Source: Legionella wadsworthii DSM 21896 = ATCC 33877 (GTDB lineage Bacteria > Pseudomonadota > Gammaproteobacteria > Legionellales > Legionellaceae). From it: 64,000 nt of DNA. How positions within the stretch are numbered: the stretch's first letter is position 1; each line of letters starts with the position of its first letter. Below are positions 19,936-29,027 of the stretch, piece after piece. Position numbers and translations under genes: made by a program. The notes under the pieces are model-generated. The model did not search any database and was not told the DNA's origin. It worked only from the letters and a program-made list of their open reading frames with translations. The stretch covers positions 841,631 through 905,630 of the forward strand of contig NZ_KL370759.1 in the NCBI RefSeq assembly GCF_000701265.1, given 5' to 3'.

Positions 19936-20573
19936 AACGCTTTTTTATTACAGGTACCGATACTGATTGTGGGAAAACCTATGTTACCTCCCGTTTAGTC
20001 AATTATTTTCCAGCATCAATTGCGATAAAGCCTGTGGCCAGCGGATGCTTGGAAATTGATAATGAGTTAGTTAGCGCAGATGCCCAACTGATACAAAAAA
20101 ATAATATAAGTTTGGATCTAATAAATCCTTGGCGATTCAAATTACCTATATCACCTCATCTTGCGGCAAAGAAGGAAGGCGTTAATTTATCCATGACCGA
20201 AATTGCGGAGTATTGTCTCAATTTCCAATTTGGTGAAATGGAAAAATTGTTTATTGAAGGAGCAGGAGGGTTAATGGTACCCATAAATGATAAAGAAACC
20301 TGGATTGATTTTCTTCAAATAACTAATATTCCTGTTCTATTAGTTGTTGGGATGAAATTAGGTTGCATTAATCATGCTCTATTAACGGAAGCTGTTCTTC
20401 GAGCAAACAATATTCAATGCATCGGATGGATTGCGAATTGCATTGACCCAAACATGCTCGCGTTATCAGAAAATATTGATACCTTAACCAGGAAACTTCG
20501 TTCCCCGCTATTGGCAAAAATTCCCTTTGCAAGCGATCTCACCATGATTCATTCCTTAGAGCAAGTTATTTAA
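19932..20573 (+). CDS. bioD: Dethiobiotin synthetase BioD
   Basis: ATP-dependent closure of the ureido ring of dethiobiotin. P-loop FITGTDTDCGKTYV at the N-terminus, KPVASGC for substrate, and IEGAGGLMVPIND. The start at 19932 makes a 4-base ATGA overlap with the bioH stop; the longer frame from 19911 adds no family sequence. 213 aa. Last gene of the operon; no bioC lies between bioH and bioD as it does in many bioBFHCD operons. Confidence 0.94.
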   Translation: MKRFFITGTDTDCGKTYVTSRLVNYFPASIAIKPVASGCLEIDNELVSADAQLIQKNNISLDLINPWRFKLPISPHLAAKKEGVNLSMTEIAEYCLNFQFGEMEKLFIEGAGGLMVPINDKETWIDFLQITNIPVLLVVGMKLGCINHALLTEAVLRANNIQCIGWIANCIDPNMLALSENIDTLTRKLRSPLLAKIPFASDLTMIHSLEQVI

Positions 20574-20792
20574 AGTGGTCCAGAAAGCTTTTCCATAGAA
20601 TGAGTCATTCTTTCTTTTAAAAATAGATTTTTTCCCTTGTAAAATTTGAATATTAAAAGACTATTTGATTATAAAATAATCTTTAAAAACAAGGGATAAG
20701 ATTTTTTACTGTTTTCTTATCTTCTACTTGTTGTTTTATTGACTCTATTGTATGTTAATGAAGAAAATTCATTAACTGGAAGGGAAAACAAA

Positions 20793-21059
20793 ATGATGAC
20801 ACGAGATAAATTAATTCAATCAGTAATGACTGCTTTCTTTGTGCTTGTAGCAACTGGAAGCTCAGCTGCAGATACAAAGGATGCTTCTGGGGCAACTGAA
20901 AAATGTTATGGGATTGCGAAGAAAGGAATGAATGATTGTGCCACAGCCACTGCTTCCTGTGCTTCTTCTGCAACAAAAGACAAACAGAAAGATGCTTTTA
21001 TTTTGTTGCCAAAGGGTCTTTGTGACCGTATTGTTGGCGGTAGCCTTAAAGCAGAATAA
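20793..21059 (+). CDS. DUF2282 / BufA1-type bufferin-like precursor peptide
   Basis: An 88-aa secreted small protein. Start chosen at MMTRDKLIQS, nine bases after GGAAGGG. N-terminal signal segment to about residue 25 (SSAA), then four cysteines (C38, C49, C56, C77) in the DUF2282 pattern EKCYGIAKKGMNDCA, CASSATKD, and LPKGLCDRIVGG. DUF2282 proteins include BufA1 bufferins, copper-binding RiPPs whose cysteines are modified by a DUF692 (MNIO) enzyme with a DUF2063 partner. Neither partner is encoded nearby: downstream are YceI and cytochrome b561 genes. It is therefore an orphan, either modified by an enzyme encoded elsewhere or unmodified. Confidence 0.8.
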   Translation: MMTRDKLIQSVMTAFFVLVATGSSAADTKDASGATEKCYGIAKKGMNDCATATASCASSATKDKQKDAFILLPKGLCDRIVGGSLKAE

Positions 21060-21108
21060 AAAATTTATTCTAAAATAGGATATATACTTAATTTAAGGAA
21101 AATGGATT

Positions 21109-21696
21109 ATGAAGCAAATTCTAGGAAGCTGCTCCTCATTATTGCTTATGGCTTTGGCCTTTTCTGCCCCCACTTATGCTGCGCCGGTTACTTATACATT
21201 AGACAAAAATCATACGTATGTTCTTTGGAGTATTGATCACTTAGGTTTTTCAACCCAATATGGTAAATGGTATGCAACAGGACAACTTGTCCTTGATAAG
21301 GACAATCCAAATCAGAGTAAAGTTAATGCAAAAATTGATGTGAGTAATATGATTACCGGTATTCCTGAGTTGGATAAGCACTTACAAAGTACTCTGTTTT
21401 TTAATACGGCCAAATTTCCTACTGCGACTTTTGTCAGCGATAAGGTAACCCCTCAAGGAGATAATAAAGCGACAGTTGATGGTACCTTAACTTTACGCGG
21501 GGTAAGTAAGCCAGTTCAATTACAAGTTACTTTAAATAAAGAAGGGATGAATCCAATAAGTAATAAGTCGTCTGTTGGTTTCACCGCAACTACTACTTTA
21601 AATCGCTCGGATTTTGGGATTAATGCATTTTTACCCTCTGTTAGTGATAAAGTAGATTTGACTATTGGTGGTGAAGCCTACCAGGATCAAAAATAG
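21109..21696 (+). CDS. YceI family periplasmic protein
   Basis: A 195-aa lipocalin-like YceI protein with a signal peptide (about 1-24, ending PTYA). Family features: TYTLDKNHTYVLWSIDHLGFS, STLFFNTAKFPTATF, VDGTLTLRGVSKPV and the terminal LTIGGEAY segment. YceI proteins bind isoprenoid chains such as polyprenyl quinones in a hydrophobic pocket. Followed after 9 bases by cytochrome b561, the same pairing as yceI-yceJ in E. coli. Confidence 0.92.
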   Translation: MKQILGSCSSLLLMALAFSAPTYAAPVTYTLDKNHTYVLWSIDHLGFSTQYGKWYATGQLVLDKDNPNQSKVNAKIDVSNMITGIPELDKHLQSTLFFNTAKFPTATFVSDKVTPQGDNKATVDGTLTLRGVSKPVQLQVTLNKEGMNPISNKSSVGFTATTTLNRSDFGINAFLPSVSDKVDLTIGGEAYQDQK

Positions 21697-21705
21697 GGAT
21701 ATCTT

Positions 21706-22242
21706 ATGCAAATCAAGAATAGCGCGACTCATTTTGGTATCGTCACTATTGTATTTCATTGGGTGATTGCTCTATTAATCATTGGATTATTAGCCCTTGG
21801 TTTGTATATGGTTAATATGTCCGGTTGGAGTGCACAAAAACTAAAATTCTATGGATGGCATAAAGAATATGGTTTGCTGGTTCTCTTTTTGGCTGTGTTA
21901 AGAATCATTTGGCGGTTAGCTAATGATAATCCTGAACTTGCATTGCCATGGTTGGAAAAAATTGCTGCGCGTAGTATGCACTGGGCTTTTTACATATTTA
22001 TGTTTGCAATGCCAATTACAGGTTGGTTAATCACTTCCGCCGCAGGTTTACCAGCATCCTTTTTTGGATTATTTACCTTGCCTAATCTTGTCGCACCTGA
22101 TGAAAGCCACCGAATTTTATTTGAATGGATCCATAAATGGTTAGGATATGCTTTAATTGCAGCAATTTGTCTCCATGTCGCTGCTGCTTTAAAGCATCAT
22201 TTTATTAACAAGGATGATATCTTAAGGAGAATTTTTCCATGA
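21706..22242 (+). CDS. Cytochrome b561 family protein
   Basis: Four-helix membrane b-type cytochrome of 178 aa. Heme-ligand histidines sit in IVFHWVIALL, YGWHKEYGLL, and the last helix HKWLGYALIAAICLHVAAAL; a second helix pair contains MHWAFYIFMFAMPITGW. Transfers electrons between quinol and periplasmic acceptors. Between two YceI genes; ATGA overlap with the second. Confidence 0.9.
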   Translation: MQIKNSATHFGIVTIVFHWVIALLIIGLLALGLYMVNMSGWSAQKLKFYGWHKEYGLLVLFLAVLRIIWRLANDNPELALPWLEKIAARSMHWAFYIFMFAMPITGWLITSAAGLPASFFGLFTLPNLVAPDESHRILFEWIHKWLGYALIAAICLHVAAALKHHFINKDDILRRIFP

Positions 22243-22802
22243 AAATGATTCAGTATTTTTTCGTTCTATTTTTATTCCATAGCGTATATGCTGATACTTT
22301 GCCTGAATGGACAATTGTTCCTAATGAAAGCAATATTAGTTTTACCGCAACTCAAAATAATGCGCCAGTAACAGGAACTTTCAAAGAGTTTACAGCAACT
22401 ATAGCTGCAGATCCCGCACATTATCAAGACAGTAAAGTGGATGTCGTTGTGAACGTTAATTCGTTAAACACTTCATACGCCGAAATCACTACCATCTTAC
22501 TTGGTCCTGATTGGTTTAATGGTAAGGATTTTCCAAAGGCTGAATTTAAAACAACTAAAATTACTAAAAAAGATGATAAAAATTATGAGGCTACAGGGAC
22601 TTTAACCATTAAAAATAAATCAGCACCAGTCACACTGACTTTTACTGCTGTAGAATCCCCTAAAGATCATTTAGTAGTGGAAGGGCATACTACTGTTAAA
22701 AGACTAGATTTTAATATTGGACAAGGTGATTGGTCTAGTACCAGTGAAATAAAAGATGAGGTAACCATCAATTTTAAAGCAGTTGCTGAACGTAAAAAAT
22801 AA
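22239..22802 (+). CDS. Second YceI family periplasmic protein
   Basis: A 187-aa YceI paralog with a short signal peptide (about 1-18, ending VYA). Visible YceI segments: WTIVPNESNISFTATQNNAP, LLGPDWFNGKDFPKAEFKTT, GTLTIKNKSAPVTLTF and RLDFNIGQGDW. It is closer to cytochrome-b561-associated YceI types than to the first copy. It overlaps the b561 gene by 4 bases, so b561 probably serves both YceI proteins as redox or lipid-handling partners. Confidence 0.9.
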   Translation: MKMIQYFFVLFLFHSVYADTLPEWTIVPNESNISFTATQNNAPVTGTFKEFTATIAADPAHYQDSKVDVVVNVNSLNTSYAEITTILLGPDWFNGKDFPKAEFKTTKITKKDDKNYEATGTLTIKNKSAPVTLTFTAVESPKDHLVVEGHTTVKRLDFNIGQGDWSSTSEIKDEVTINFKAVAERKK

Positions 22803-22808
22803 TCGCTC

Positions 22809-22855
22809 AATTAGCCTGTAGATTATTTCAATCCAGGCTAATTATCTGCTTTTAT
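22809..22855 (+). terminator. Candidate terminator after the YceI-b561-YceI cluster
   Basis: Perfect 10-bp stem AATTAGCCTG (22809-22818) / CAGGCTAATT (22834-22843) with a 15-base loop, then a modestly T-rich ATCTGCTTTTA. Lies in the gap before the convergent glycosyltransferase gene. Confidence 0.6.
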
Positions 22856-22951
22856 ATTCCCTCTAGTTATTTCAACTCATAATGGTCATAGATCATTCCT
22901 CATTTAACTACGTTAAGAATTTATCGTTAGAGCAATGATTGCGTGTGATAA

Positions 22952-24520
22952 TCAGCACAAGGACCTATTTAAATTTATTTTTTTATCTTTGGTCAAATTG
23001 AATATAATTGCATCATGGCAAAGGATTTCAATATCTTCGACTAATTTTTGAGTGTCTTTATCGAGATAATGTATGCTCGGCAATACTGTTTTAAATTGTA
23101 AAATATTAAACTCATTTTTTTGATTAAAGCAGCTAAGAATAAGTTCAAGAGCTTCGGTTTGAGAAGCGGTATGATTTGCATTTTGAATGTTTTGCTCCAC
23201 ATCCTTCTTGATACAAGAAAATATATATGGCAAACGTAAAGCCAGTTCCTTTTGCCGCGCTGTTAGCAGTTTTGTACGGGATGATTGAAGTTTTTTTCCC
23301 GAATTTAACCAAGAAGAGTCATTTAATACACCTTCTTCGACACCAAGGAATTTTAGCATTCCCAGAACATTTTCATGAAGGGGTAACGAATTATTGGAAC
23401 GAAAAGCATATTGTAATCCATAATGATTGAATGAAAGAGGCTGAATTTCCTTGATGAATTTCTCTGCATCCACGACATATCCATCAAATAAAGCATTTGA
23501 AATTTGGATAGGCCCAGTGGTGCATACAACAATAGATTTCAGGTAAAGATCGCGTTCTTTTCTCATTAAAAAGCTTAAAAACTTATCATCATTTCGTTCT
23601 AATATCTGCTTGATAGAGAAATATTCTTTGTTAAAAAAAAGATATTTTATTAAATTTAATTGCCTCTGAAGATCTTTTCTCAGTCTCTTAGTTACTTCTT
23701 CATGGGTCTCATGGGCTGAATTTTTATTAAAATCGAGATACTTATTTCGATCAGTCATGACCTCATTAATATAAGCTCTAATTTTTAAAGAGGAATCGGA
23801 GGTGTCAGGAAGGGTGATGTCTTTAGATTTTGCGATATAAAGCGATTCAGATCGATTCTTCATAAATTTCAGTAGATAACGATTGATAAAGCTGTTTGCA
23901 TTTAGTTCAGTTTCAGTTCTCTCTATAAAATCAGTATCGTAATGAGCTAATCGGGCAATAAATCCGCTTTGTACCCGGTCTATTTCATTTTTAGCTGCAA
24001 CAGCATCTACAACCGCTACAAAATCATTATTTGCCAGAATAAATTCTTTTTTTCCCATTTTTAAGCTGCCAATATTCAGAAGGATTGGCTTTTCTGTAGT
24101 TATCAATTTGGGAAGCTTCGATGTGTCCACTGGAAAATCAAAATCAGTATAAGTGCCTCTTCTAAAAATTGGGGAGAGCCATCTTAAAATATCACTGGCT
24201 ACTGCCAAATTGCCTCCATTTTTCAAATGGAGTAGTTCTTCTTTGTAATGCTTATATAATATTTTTTCATTATCGGATTGAAGTAACGAGGCAATCCTGT
24301 GCGCGTCAATAGGAATAAATTGATGTTCTTTACAAAATTCATGAAGTGAATTCAGTGAATTGGGCGTGAGTAATTGGGAGTCAAATACCAAATGTATCGT
24401 GTCACTTGGATTTTGCTCGCGCATTTCTATAAGACGTATTTGATTTTCCAAATTCATGAATACATTTGGAGTGTGGCTTAACCAGATTTTTACATGCAAA
24501 TTTGGATTATATTGATACAT
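22952..24520 (-). CDS. DxD-motif glycosyltransferase, candidate Dot/Icm effector
   Basis: A 522-aa protein whose first 140 residues look like a GT-A glycosyltransferase of the toxin/sugar-binding-region type: HVKIWLSHTPNVF, a spaced IHLVFDSQLL strand, then ASDILRWLSPIFRRGTYTDF with D110 and the D126-x-D128 metal site. This resembles the catalytic domain of clostridial large toxins and Legionella SetA-like effectors. The remaining roughly 380 residues are helical and charged without a recognised domain. No signal peptide or membrane segment; stand-alone gene between housekeeping operons, with low GC. These fit a translocated effector, but secretion is inferred. It could also be a bacterial glycosyltransferase of unknown substrate. 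Confidence 0.65.
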   Translation of the reverse strand: MYQYNPNLHVKIWLSHTPNVFMNLENQIRLIEMREQNPSDTIHLVFDSQLLTPNSLNSLHEFCKEHQFIPIDAHRIASLLQSDNEKILYKHYKEELLHLKNGGNLAVASDILRWLSPIFRRGTYTDFDFPVDTSKLPKLITTEKPILLNIGSLKMGKKEFILANNDFVAVVDAVAAKNEIDRVQSGFIARLAHYDTDFIERTETELNANSFINRYLLKFMKNRSESLYIAKSKDITLPDTSDSSLKIRAYINEVMTDRNKYLDFNKNSAHETHEEVTKRLRKDLQRQLNLIKYLFFNKEYFSIKQILERNDDKFLSFLMRKERDLYLKSIVVCTTGPIQISNALFDGYVVDAEKFIKEIQPLSFNHYGLQYAFRSNNSLPLHENVLGMLKFLGVEEGVLNDSSWLNSGKKLQSSRTKLLTARQKELALRLPYIFSCIKKDVEQNIQNANHTASQTEALELILSCFNQKNEFNILQFKTVLPSIHYLDKDTQKLVEDIEILCHDAIIFNLTKDKKINLNRSLC

Positions 24521-24656
24521 TTCTTCTTTATTGTTAGTTCAATACATTACCCATATAAAAAAATCAGGTGCCTCTCTATCCTTGGGCACGGCTGAACCCA
24601 GCCATTATTTAAAATAGTAGCACATTATAAAAAAAATGGTTTGTCTCTAATTATCA

Positions 24657-24686
24657 TTGCTGAATTGCCTCTAATATGGTATAAAT
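24657..24686 (+). promoter_or_regulatory. Candidate rpsB promoter with extended -10
   Basis: TGG-TATAAA at 24677-24685 is an extended -10, with a partial -35 TTGCTG at 24657-24662 and a 17-base spacer. A GC-rich stretch (TACCGCGC) follows the -10, as in stringently controlled ribosomal promoters. Confidence 0.6.
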
Positions 24687-24717
24687 ACCGCGCTTTAAAT
24701 ACACACACGTTTCGTCA

Positions 24718-24785
24718 CATACGTTAGGGTCCCCAAGGGGGTTTCGTATGGGAGGCGTGGAGGAATAACCCTGGAGATTAAATAA
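24718..24785 (+). promoter_or_regulatory. Structured rpsB 5' leader, candidate S2 autoregulatory element
   Basis: Outer stem CATACG (24718-24723) / CGTATG (24745-24750) encloses CCCC (24731-24734) / GGGG (24737-24740). A conserved-looking purine-rich stretch GGAGGCGTGGAGGAATAACC follows before the start codon. In E. coli S2 represses its own operon through the rpsB leader; a similar role here is inferred. Confidence 0.5.
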
Positions 24786-25547
24786 ATGAATATAAGCATG
24801 CGTGAATTATTAGAAGCAGGTGCCCACTTTGGTCACAGAACCCGTTTTTGGAATCCGGAAATGGGCGATTTTATATTTGGATCACGAAATAAAATCCACA
24901 TTATTAACCTAGAAAAAACCATGGTAATGCTCAACGACGTGCTTAATTACGTGGGCAAATTGGCATCTAACAAGGCAAAAATATTATTCGTAGGTACTAA
25001 AAGAGCAGCACAAGACAGTATTCGTGAACATGCGAAACGTTGTGGCATGCCGTATGTAGACCATCGTTGGTTAGGTGGTATGTTAACTAACTATAAAACT
25101 GTTCGCCAGTCTATCTTTCGATTAAAAGAATTGAAAGAAATGAAGGAAAAGGGATTGTTTCAAGGCATGATTAAAAAAGAAGCATTGATGCTGACCCGTG
25201 AACTTGAGAAATTAGAAAGAGGTTTAGGCGGAATCGAGCATATGGGTGGCCTGCCTGATGCTCTTTTTGTTGTTGACGTAGGTTTTGAGCACATTGCTGT
25301 TGAAGAAGCGAATCGGTTAAGAATTCCGGTTATTGGTGTTGTAGATACAAATAATAGTCCAAGAAACATCGATTACATTATTCCTGGTAATGACGATTCC
25401 ATGAGAGCAGTTGATATTTATGTACGTTGTATTGCTGATGCCATCCTGGATGCAAAAGGAAGCAATACAGTCGGAGTAGGTTCATCTGATAATGAATTTG
25501 TTGAAGTAGTTGAACAAACTAGTGATACAGAAAAATCAGGTGAATAA
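24786..25547 (+). CDS. rpsB: 30S ribosomal protein S2
   Basis: 253-aa S2 protein. Typical start [20 protein letters not shown], then [34 protein letters not shown], and [20 protein letters not shown]. Last protein to join the 30S subunit, bridging head and body. First gene of rpsB-tsf-pyrH-frr. Confidence 0.99.
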   Translation: MNISMRELLEAGAHFGHRTRFWNPEMGDFIFGSRNKIHIINLEKTMVMLNDVLNYVGKLASNKAKILFVGTKRAAQDSIREHAKRCGMPYVDHRWLGGMLTNYKTVRQSIFRLKELKEMKEKGLFQGMIKKEALMLTRELEKLERGLGGIEHMGGLPDALFVVDVGFEHIAVEEANRLRIPVIGVVDTNNSPRNIDYIIPGNDDSMRAVDIYVRCIADAILDAKGSNTVGVGSSDNEFVEVVEQTSDTEKSGE

Positions 25548-25564
25548 TTAAAATTTTAATTAGA

Positions 25565-25604
25565 GGGGGCCAGGTGTCTGAACACCGCAATTTGCCCCCT
25601 TTTT
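25565..25604 (+). terminator. rpsB-tsf intergenic terminator/attenuator
   Basis: Outer stem GGGGGC (25565-25570) / GCCCCC (25594-25599) encloses a second hairpin GGTGT (25573-25577) / ACACC (25582-25586), followed by TTTTT at 25600-25604. Partial termination here would lower tsf and downstream expression relative to S2. Confidence 0.75.
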
Positions 25605-25623
25605 GCTATGCGGAGAATGAAAA

Positions 25624-26502
25624 ATGTCAATTAGTGCAAGTTTAGTCATGGAGTTACGTGAGCGTACCGGTGCTGGCATGATGGAGTGTAAAAAATTTCT
25701 AATAGCAACCAATGGCGATATTGAAGCTGCAATTACTGAAATGCGTAAAGCAGGACAAGCAAAAGCAGATAAGAAAGCAGATCGTGTTGCTGCTGAAGGT
25801 GTTATTGTTATTACACGTTCTACTGATGGCCTTCGTGCAATTATGTTGGAAATCAACAGTGAAACAGACTTTGTTGCACGAGATGAAAACTTTACTAGTT
25901 TCGCGAATAATGTAGCTGAAGCTGCGCTAAACAGTTCAGTTACAACAATAGCGGAATTGTCTGAGATAAAGCTTTCATCCGGAAATTCTGTAGAGCAAGC
26001 ACGTCAAGAACTCGTAGCGAAAATAGGTGAAAACATCAAATTAAGACGTCTAGAACGTATGCAGTGTGATTCAGGCGTGATAGGTCATTATTTACATGGT
26101 TCTCGTATCGGGGTTATGGTAGCCCTTAAGAATGGTGATGAAGAGCTTGCAAAAGATATCGCGATGCATATTGCTGCAAGTAAACCCATTGTCGTAAGTA
26201 AAGACCAAGTATCTGCTGATGCTATAGAAAATGAGCGGGAAATCTTTACTGCCCAAGCAAAAGAAAGCGGTAAACCACAAGAAATTATAGATAAAATGAT
26301 TGAAGGACGAATCAATAAATTTATCGATGAAGTGAGTTTGTTAGGACAACCTTTTGTTAAAAATCCCGATGTTAAAGTTGGCCAACTCTTAAAAGAAAAA
26401 AATAATGAGGTTCTGTCTTTCATTCGATACGAAGTAGGTGAAGGAATTGAGAAAAAAGAAGATAACTTTGTTGAAGAAGTGATGGCTCAGGTTCGTACAT
26501 GA
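25624..26502 (+). CDS. tsf: Elongation factor Ts
   Basis: 292-aa guanine-nucleotide exchange factor for EF-Tu. The N-terminal UBA-like domain contains [19 protein letters not shown] and the conserved [10 protein letters not shown] lies near residue 82. Normal length. Overlaps pyrH by 4 bases. Confidence 0.98.
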   Translation: MSISASLVMELRERTGAGMMECKKFLIATNGDIEAAITEMRKAGQAKADKKADRVAAEGVIVITRSTDGLRAIMLEINSETDFVARDENFTSFANNVAEAALNSSVTTIAELSEIKLSSGNSVEQARQELVAKIGENIKLRRLERMQCDSGVIGHYLHGSRIGVMVALKNGDEELAKDIAMHIAASKPIVVSKDQVSADAIENEREIFTAQAKESGKPQEIIDKMIEGRINKFIDEVSLLGQPFVKNPDVKVGQLLKEKNNEVLSFIRYEVGEGIEKKEDNFVEEVMAQVRT

Positions 26503-27239
26503 TGAATGAAAGTCAACCAAAAATAAAATACAAGCGTATTTTGCTCAAGTATAGTGGTGAAGCCCTGATGGGCAAATCACAATTTGGTATTGATCCCTCG
26601 GTTTTAGATGCAATGGCCAGGGATATCGCCGATTTAATTAAAATGGGCGTAGAGGTTGGCCTCGTATTAGGTGGCGGAAACCTATTTCGTGGGAAAGCAC
26701 TTTCTCAAGCAGGAGTAGGCCGCGTTACGGGTGATCATATGGGTATGCTGGCTACAGTAATGAATGCTTTAGCAGTAAGGGATGCGCTGGAACGTATTGA
26801 CATGCCAGCGCGTATTATGTCGGCAATACCCATGCTTGGTGTCGTTGATCCTTATCATCGTCGTAAAGCAATTACACACTTACGTACCGGACATGTGGTG
26901 ATTTTTGCGGCAGGAACAGGAAATCCTTTTTTTACTACGGATACCGCAGCTTGTCTTAGAGCTATTGAAATAGGGGCTGACGTCGTTTTAAAAGCAACAA
27001 AAGTAGATGGTGTGTACTCAGAAGATCCCTTTAAAAATCCTAATGCCAAACGTTATGACTATTTAACTTATATTGAGGTATTAACTCAAGGTCTGGAAGT
27101 AATGGACTCAACTGCAATTTGTCTTTGTCAGGATCAAAATATGCCACTGCAGGTATTTGATATGACGGCACCTAATGCATTGAGAAGAATTGTATCTGGA
27201 GAGCGCGTAGGAACTATAGTTGGAGCTAATCATGATTAA
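26499..27239 (+). CDS. pyrH: Uridylate kinase
   Basis: Amino-acid-kinase-fold UMP kinase of 246 aa. [46 protein letters not shown] and [14 protein letters not shown] are typical. Start codon choice between 26499 and 26502 is open; the first makes an ATGA overlap with tsf. Overlaps frr by 8 bases. Confidence 0.97.
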   Translation: MMNESQPKIKYKRILLKYSGEALMGKSQFGIDPSVLDAMARDIADLIKMGVEVGLVLGGGNLFRGKALSQAGVGRVTGDHMGMLATVMNALAVRDALERIDMPARIMSAIPMLGVVDPYHRRKAITHLRTGHVVIFAAGTGNPFFTTDTAACLRAIEIGADVVLKATKVDGVYSEDPFKNPNAKRYDYLTYIEVLTQGLEVMDSTAICLCQDQNMPLQVFDMTAPNALRRIVSGERVGTIVGANHD

Positions 27240-27789
27240 TGAGATTAAGCAAGATTCAGAAAAACGAATGAAAAAAACTATTGATTCGTTACAAACTGAT
27301 CTAACAAAAATTCGCACAGGAAGAGCCAATGTTGGTTTGCTGGATCATGTGCAAGTTGATTATTATGGTACAATGACTCCCTTGAGTCAGGTAGCTAACG
27401 TTTCAGCAAGCGATGCACGAACTATTTTGGTTACTCCTTGGGAAAAATCTATGGTATCCGCTATAGAAAAGGCAATTTTAAACTCTGACCTGGGTTTAAA
27501 TCCTTCTACGGCTGGTACTGCTATTCGAGTTCCAATGCCCCCATTAACAGAGGAACGTCGAAAAGAGTTAATCAAAGTTGTTCGTAATGAAGGCGAGCAG
27601 GGAAAAGTTTCAATCCGCAATATCCGCCGTGATGCAAATACTCAACTGAAGGAATTGGTTAAAGACAAATCCATATCAGAAGATGACGAGCGTCGAGCAA
27701 CAGAAGTCATTCAGAAATTAACTGATAAATACATCGCCGAAATAGATACACTATTGGCTGAAAAAGAAAAAGACTTAATGGAAATCTAA
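27232..27789 (+). CDS. frr: Ribosome recycling factor
   Basis: 185-aa factor that, with EF-G, splits post-termination ribosomes. Start at [13 protein letters not shown] gives the exact family length; the upstream in-frame ATG at 27220 lies deeper in pyrH. Key segments: [31 protein letters not shown] and [13 protein letters not shown]. Confidence 0.97.
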   Translation: MINEIKQDSEKRMKKTIDSLQTDLTKIRTGRANVGLLDHVQVDYYGTMTPLSQVANVSASDARTILVTPWEKSMVSAIEKAILNSDLGLNPSTAGTAIRVPMPPLTEERRKELIKVVRNEGEQGKVSIRNIRRDANTQLKELVKDKSISEDDERRATEVIQKLTDKYIAEIDTLLAEKEKDLMEI

Positions 27790-27797
27790 TGGATATC

Positions 27798-27825
27798 AAT
27801 GCCTGAGCTATTCAGCTTAGGCATT
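27798..27825 (+). terminator. Hairpin after frr
   Basis: AATGCCTGAGCT (27798-27809) / AGCTTAGGCATT (27814-27825), 12 bp with one mismatch and a 4-base loop. No good T-run follows, so it may be an inefficient terminator or an RNA-stability hairpin. Confidence 0.5.
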
Positions 27826-27975
27826 AAGTTCACTGCGCAGTTTCTTCGCTATACAGTTAATTCCCCCATTATTTTTATTCATAAATCAAAAGTTATTAGT
27901 TGCCTTTCCACAATTTTCAGAATACTTTATGGAATGGATTTCCAATGGTTAGGAAAATGATTTCGAGGATTTATT

Positions 27976-28965
27976 ATGAGATACAGGGTTGTTCTATTTG
28001 GAAAAGCAAAAAGTGGCAAAACTCAACTTGCTCAACGCATAACCTCAGGAAAATTTGAGGTTAAAGAAGATTCAGCAATTATTGCTGTACAATTTTTTAA
28101 AAAGGAAATAGATTCTCAAAGAACTATAGATTTATGGGTTGTTACAGGGGATAAACTATTTAATGAGCTCTATCCATTTATCTATAAAGGATCAGATATT
28201 GGCGTTTTTTGCATTGATCTATCAGAAAATATTAATGAAGACGAGATCATTCAATCGATAGAAAGTTTCCGTCAATTTGCCCCAAATGCTCCAATTATTT
28301 GTGTAGGGACAAAATCTGACTCTAGCAAAGCAAATCAAAATGCTCTAGAAAATATAAAGTCAAAAGAACTTTTTGCCAGTTTCATTTATACTTCAGCAAA
28401 AGATGGGGATAATGTACAAGATCTTTATCAACTCATTATTAAGCTTTGCGACAATAAATTAATCTCTCAATGGCATATGGCTGTAACCAATCTAAAAGAT
28501 AGATTAACAGGATTACCCGAGTACCAAAGTAATTTATTGAACAGTGAATTAAAAGTACTTGAGAAGAGTATATTGTCAGATGATTCTCACCTAAAACCTA
28601 TACATAAATTTCAATCTATTGAGAAATTTACAAACAATTGCAATAGAATTTTAGAAGGAAAAAACTCCAAAGTGTTTGATGCGATACTTTCTGTTGCTGC
28701 AGCTGCTACGGTACTTATTCTTACCGCTGTCATTGGATTTGCAATGGGAGTAGCCTTAGGTTGGTGGACAGGTCCAGGAGCATTTATTATGGGAATTTTA
28801 AGTGGCTATACCGCTGCAACTGCTGTTGCCGCATCCAGTACAATACTAGGTGCTGTAGCTGGTGGTGTGACGGCATACCGTTTATTTAAGCCTTCTAAAG
28901 AAATAAAAGCGCTCAATGAATTTACTGCTGAAGTATCATCGTGGGATAAAGCCATTGTATTATAA
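27976..28965 (+). CDS. Ras/Rab-like GTPase with C-terminal membrane segments, candidate effector
   Basis: A 329-aa protein with a Ras-superfamily G domain in residues 1-165: P-loop GKAKSGKT (9-16), a degenerate switch II (DLWVVTGDKLF in place of a DTAGQ-type motif), base-recognition GTKSD (111-115, a variant of NKxD) and TSAK (139-142). A helical linker follows, then two or three glycine/alanine-rich hydrophobic segments (about 236-300) and a short charged tail. No signal peptide. This combination recalls Legionella proteins that mimic host Rab GTPases. The missing switch-II aspartate and glutamine suggest slow or absent hydrolysis. Translocation is inferred; start ATG follows TCGAGGA-type spacing. 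It stands alone after the frr operon. Confidence 0.7.
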   Translation: MRYRVVLFGKAKSGKTQLAQRITSGKFEVKEDSAIIAVQFFKKEIDSQRTIDLWVVTGDKLFNELYPFIYKGSDIGVFCIDLSENINEDEIIQSIESFRQFAPNAPIICVGTKSDSSKANQNALENIKSKELFASFIYTSAKDGDNVQDLYQLIIKLCDNKLISQWHMAVTNLKDRLTGLPEYQSNLLNSELKVLEKSILSDDSHLKPIHKFQSIEKFTNNCNRILEGKNSKVFDAILSVAAAATVLILTAVIGFAMGVALGWWTGPGAFIMGILSGYTAATAVAASSTILGAVAGGVTAYRLFKPSKEIKALNEFTAEVSSWDKAIVL

Positions 28966-29027
28966 TTAAAAATAGATTGTTTTGTCTTTTGTACCGCTTA
29001 CGCAGGATAATGGAGCAGGAGTTAAAT

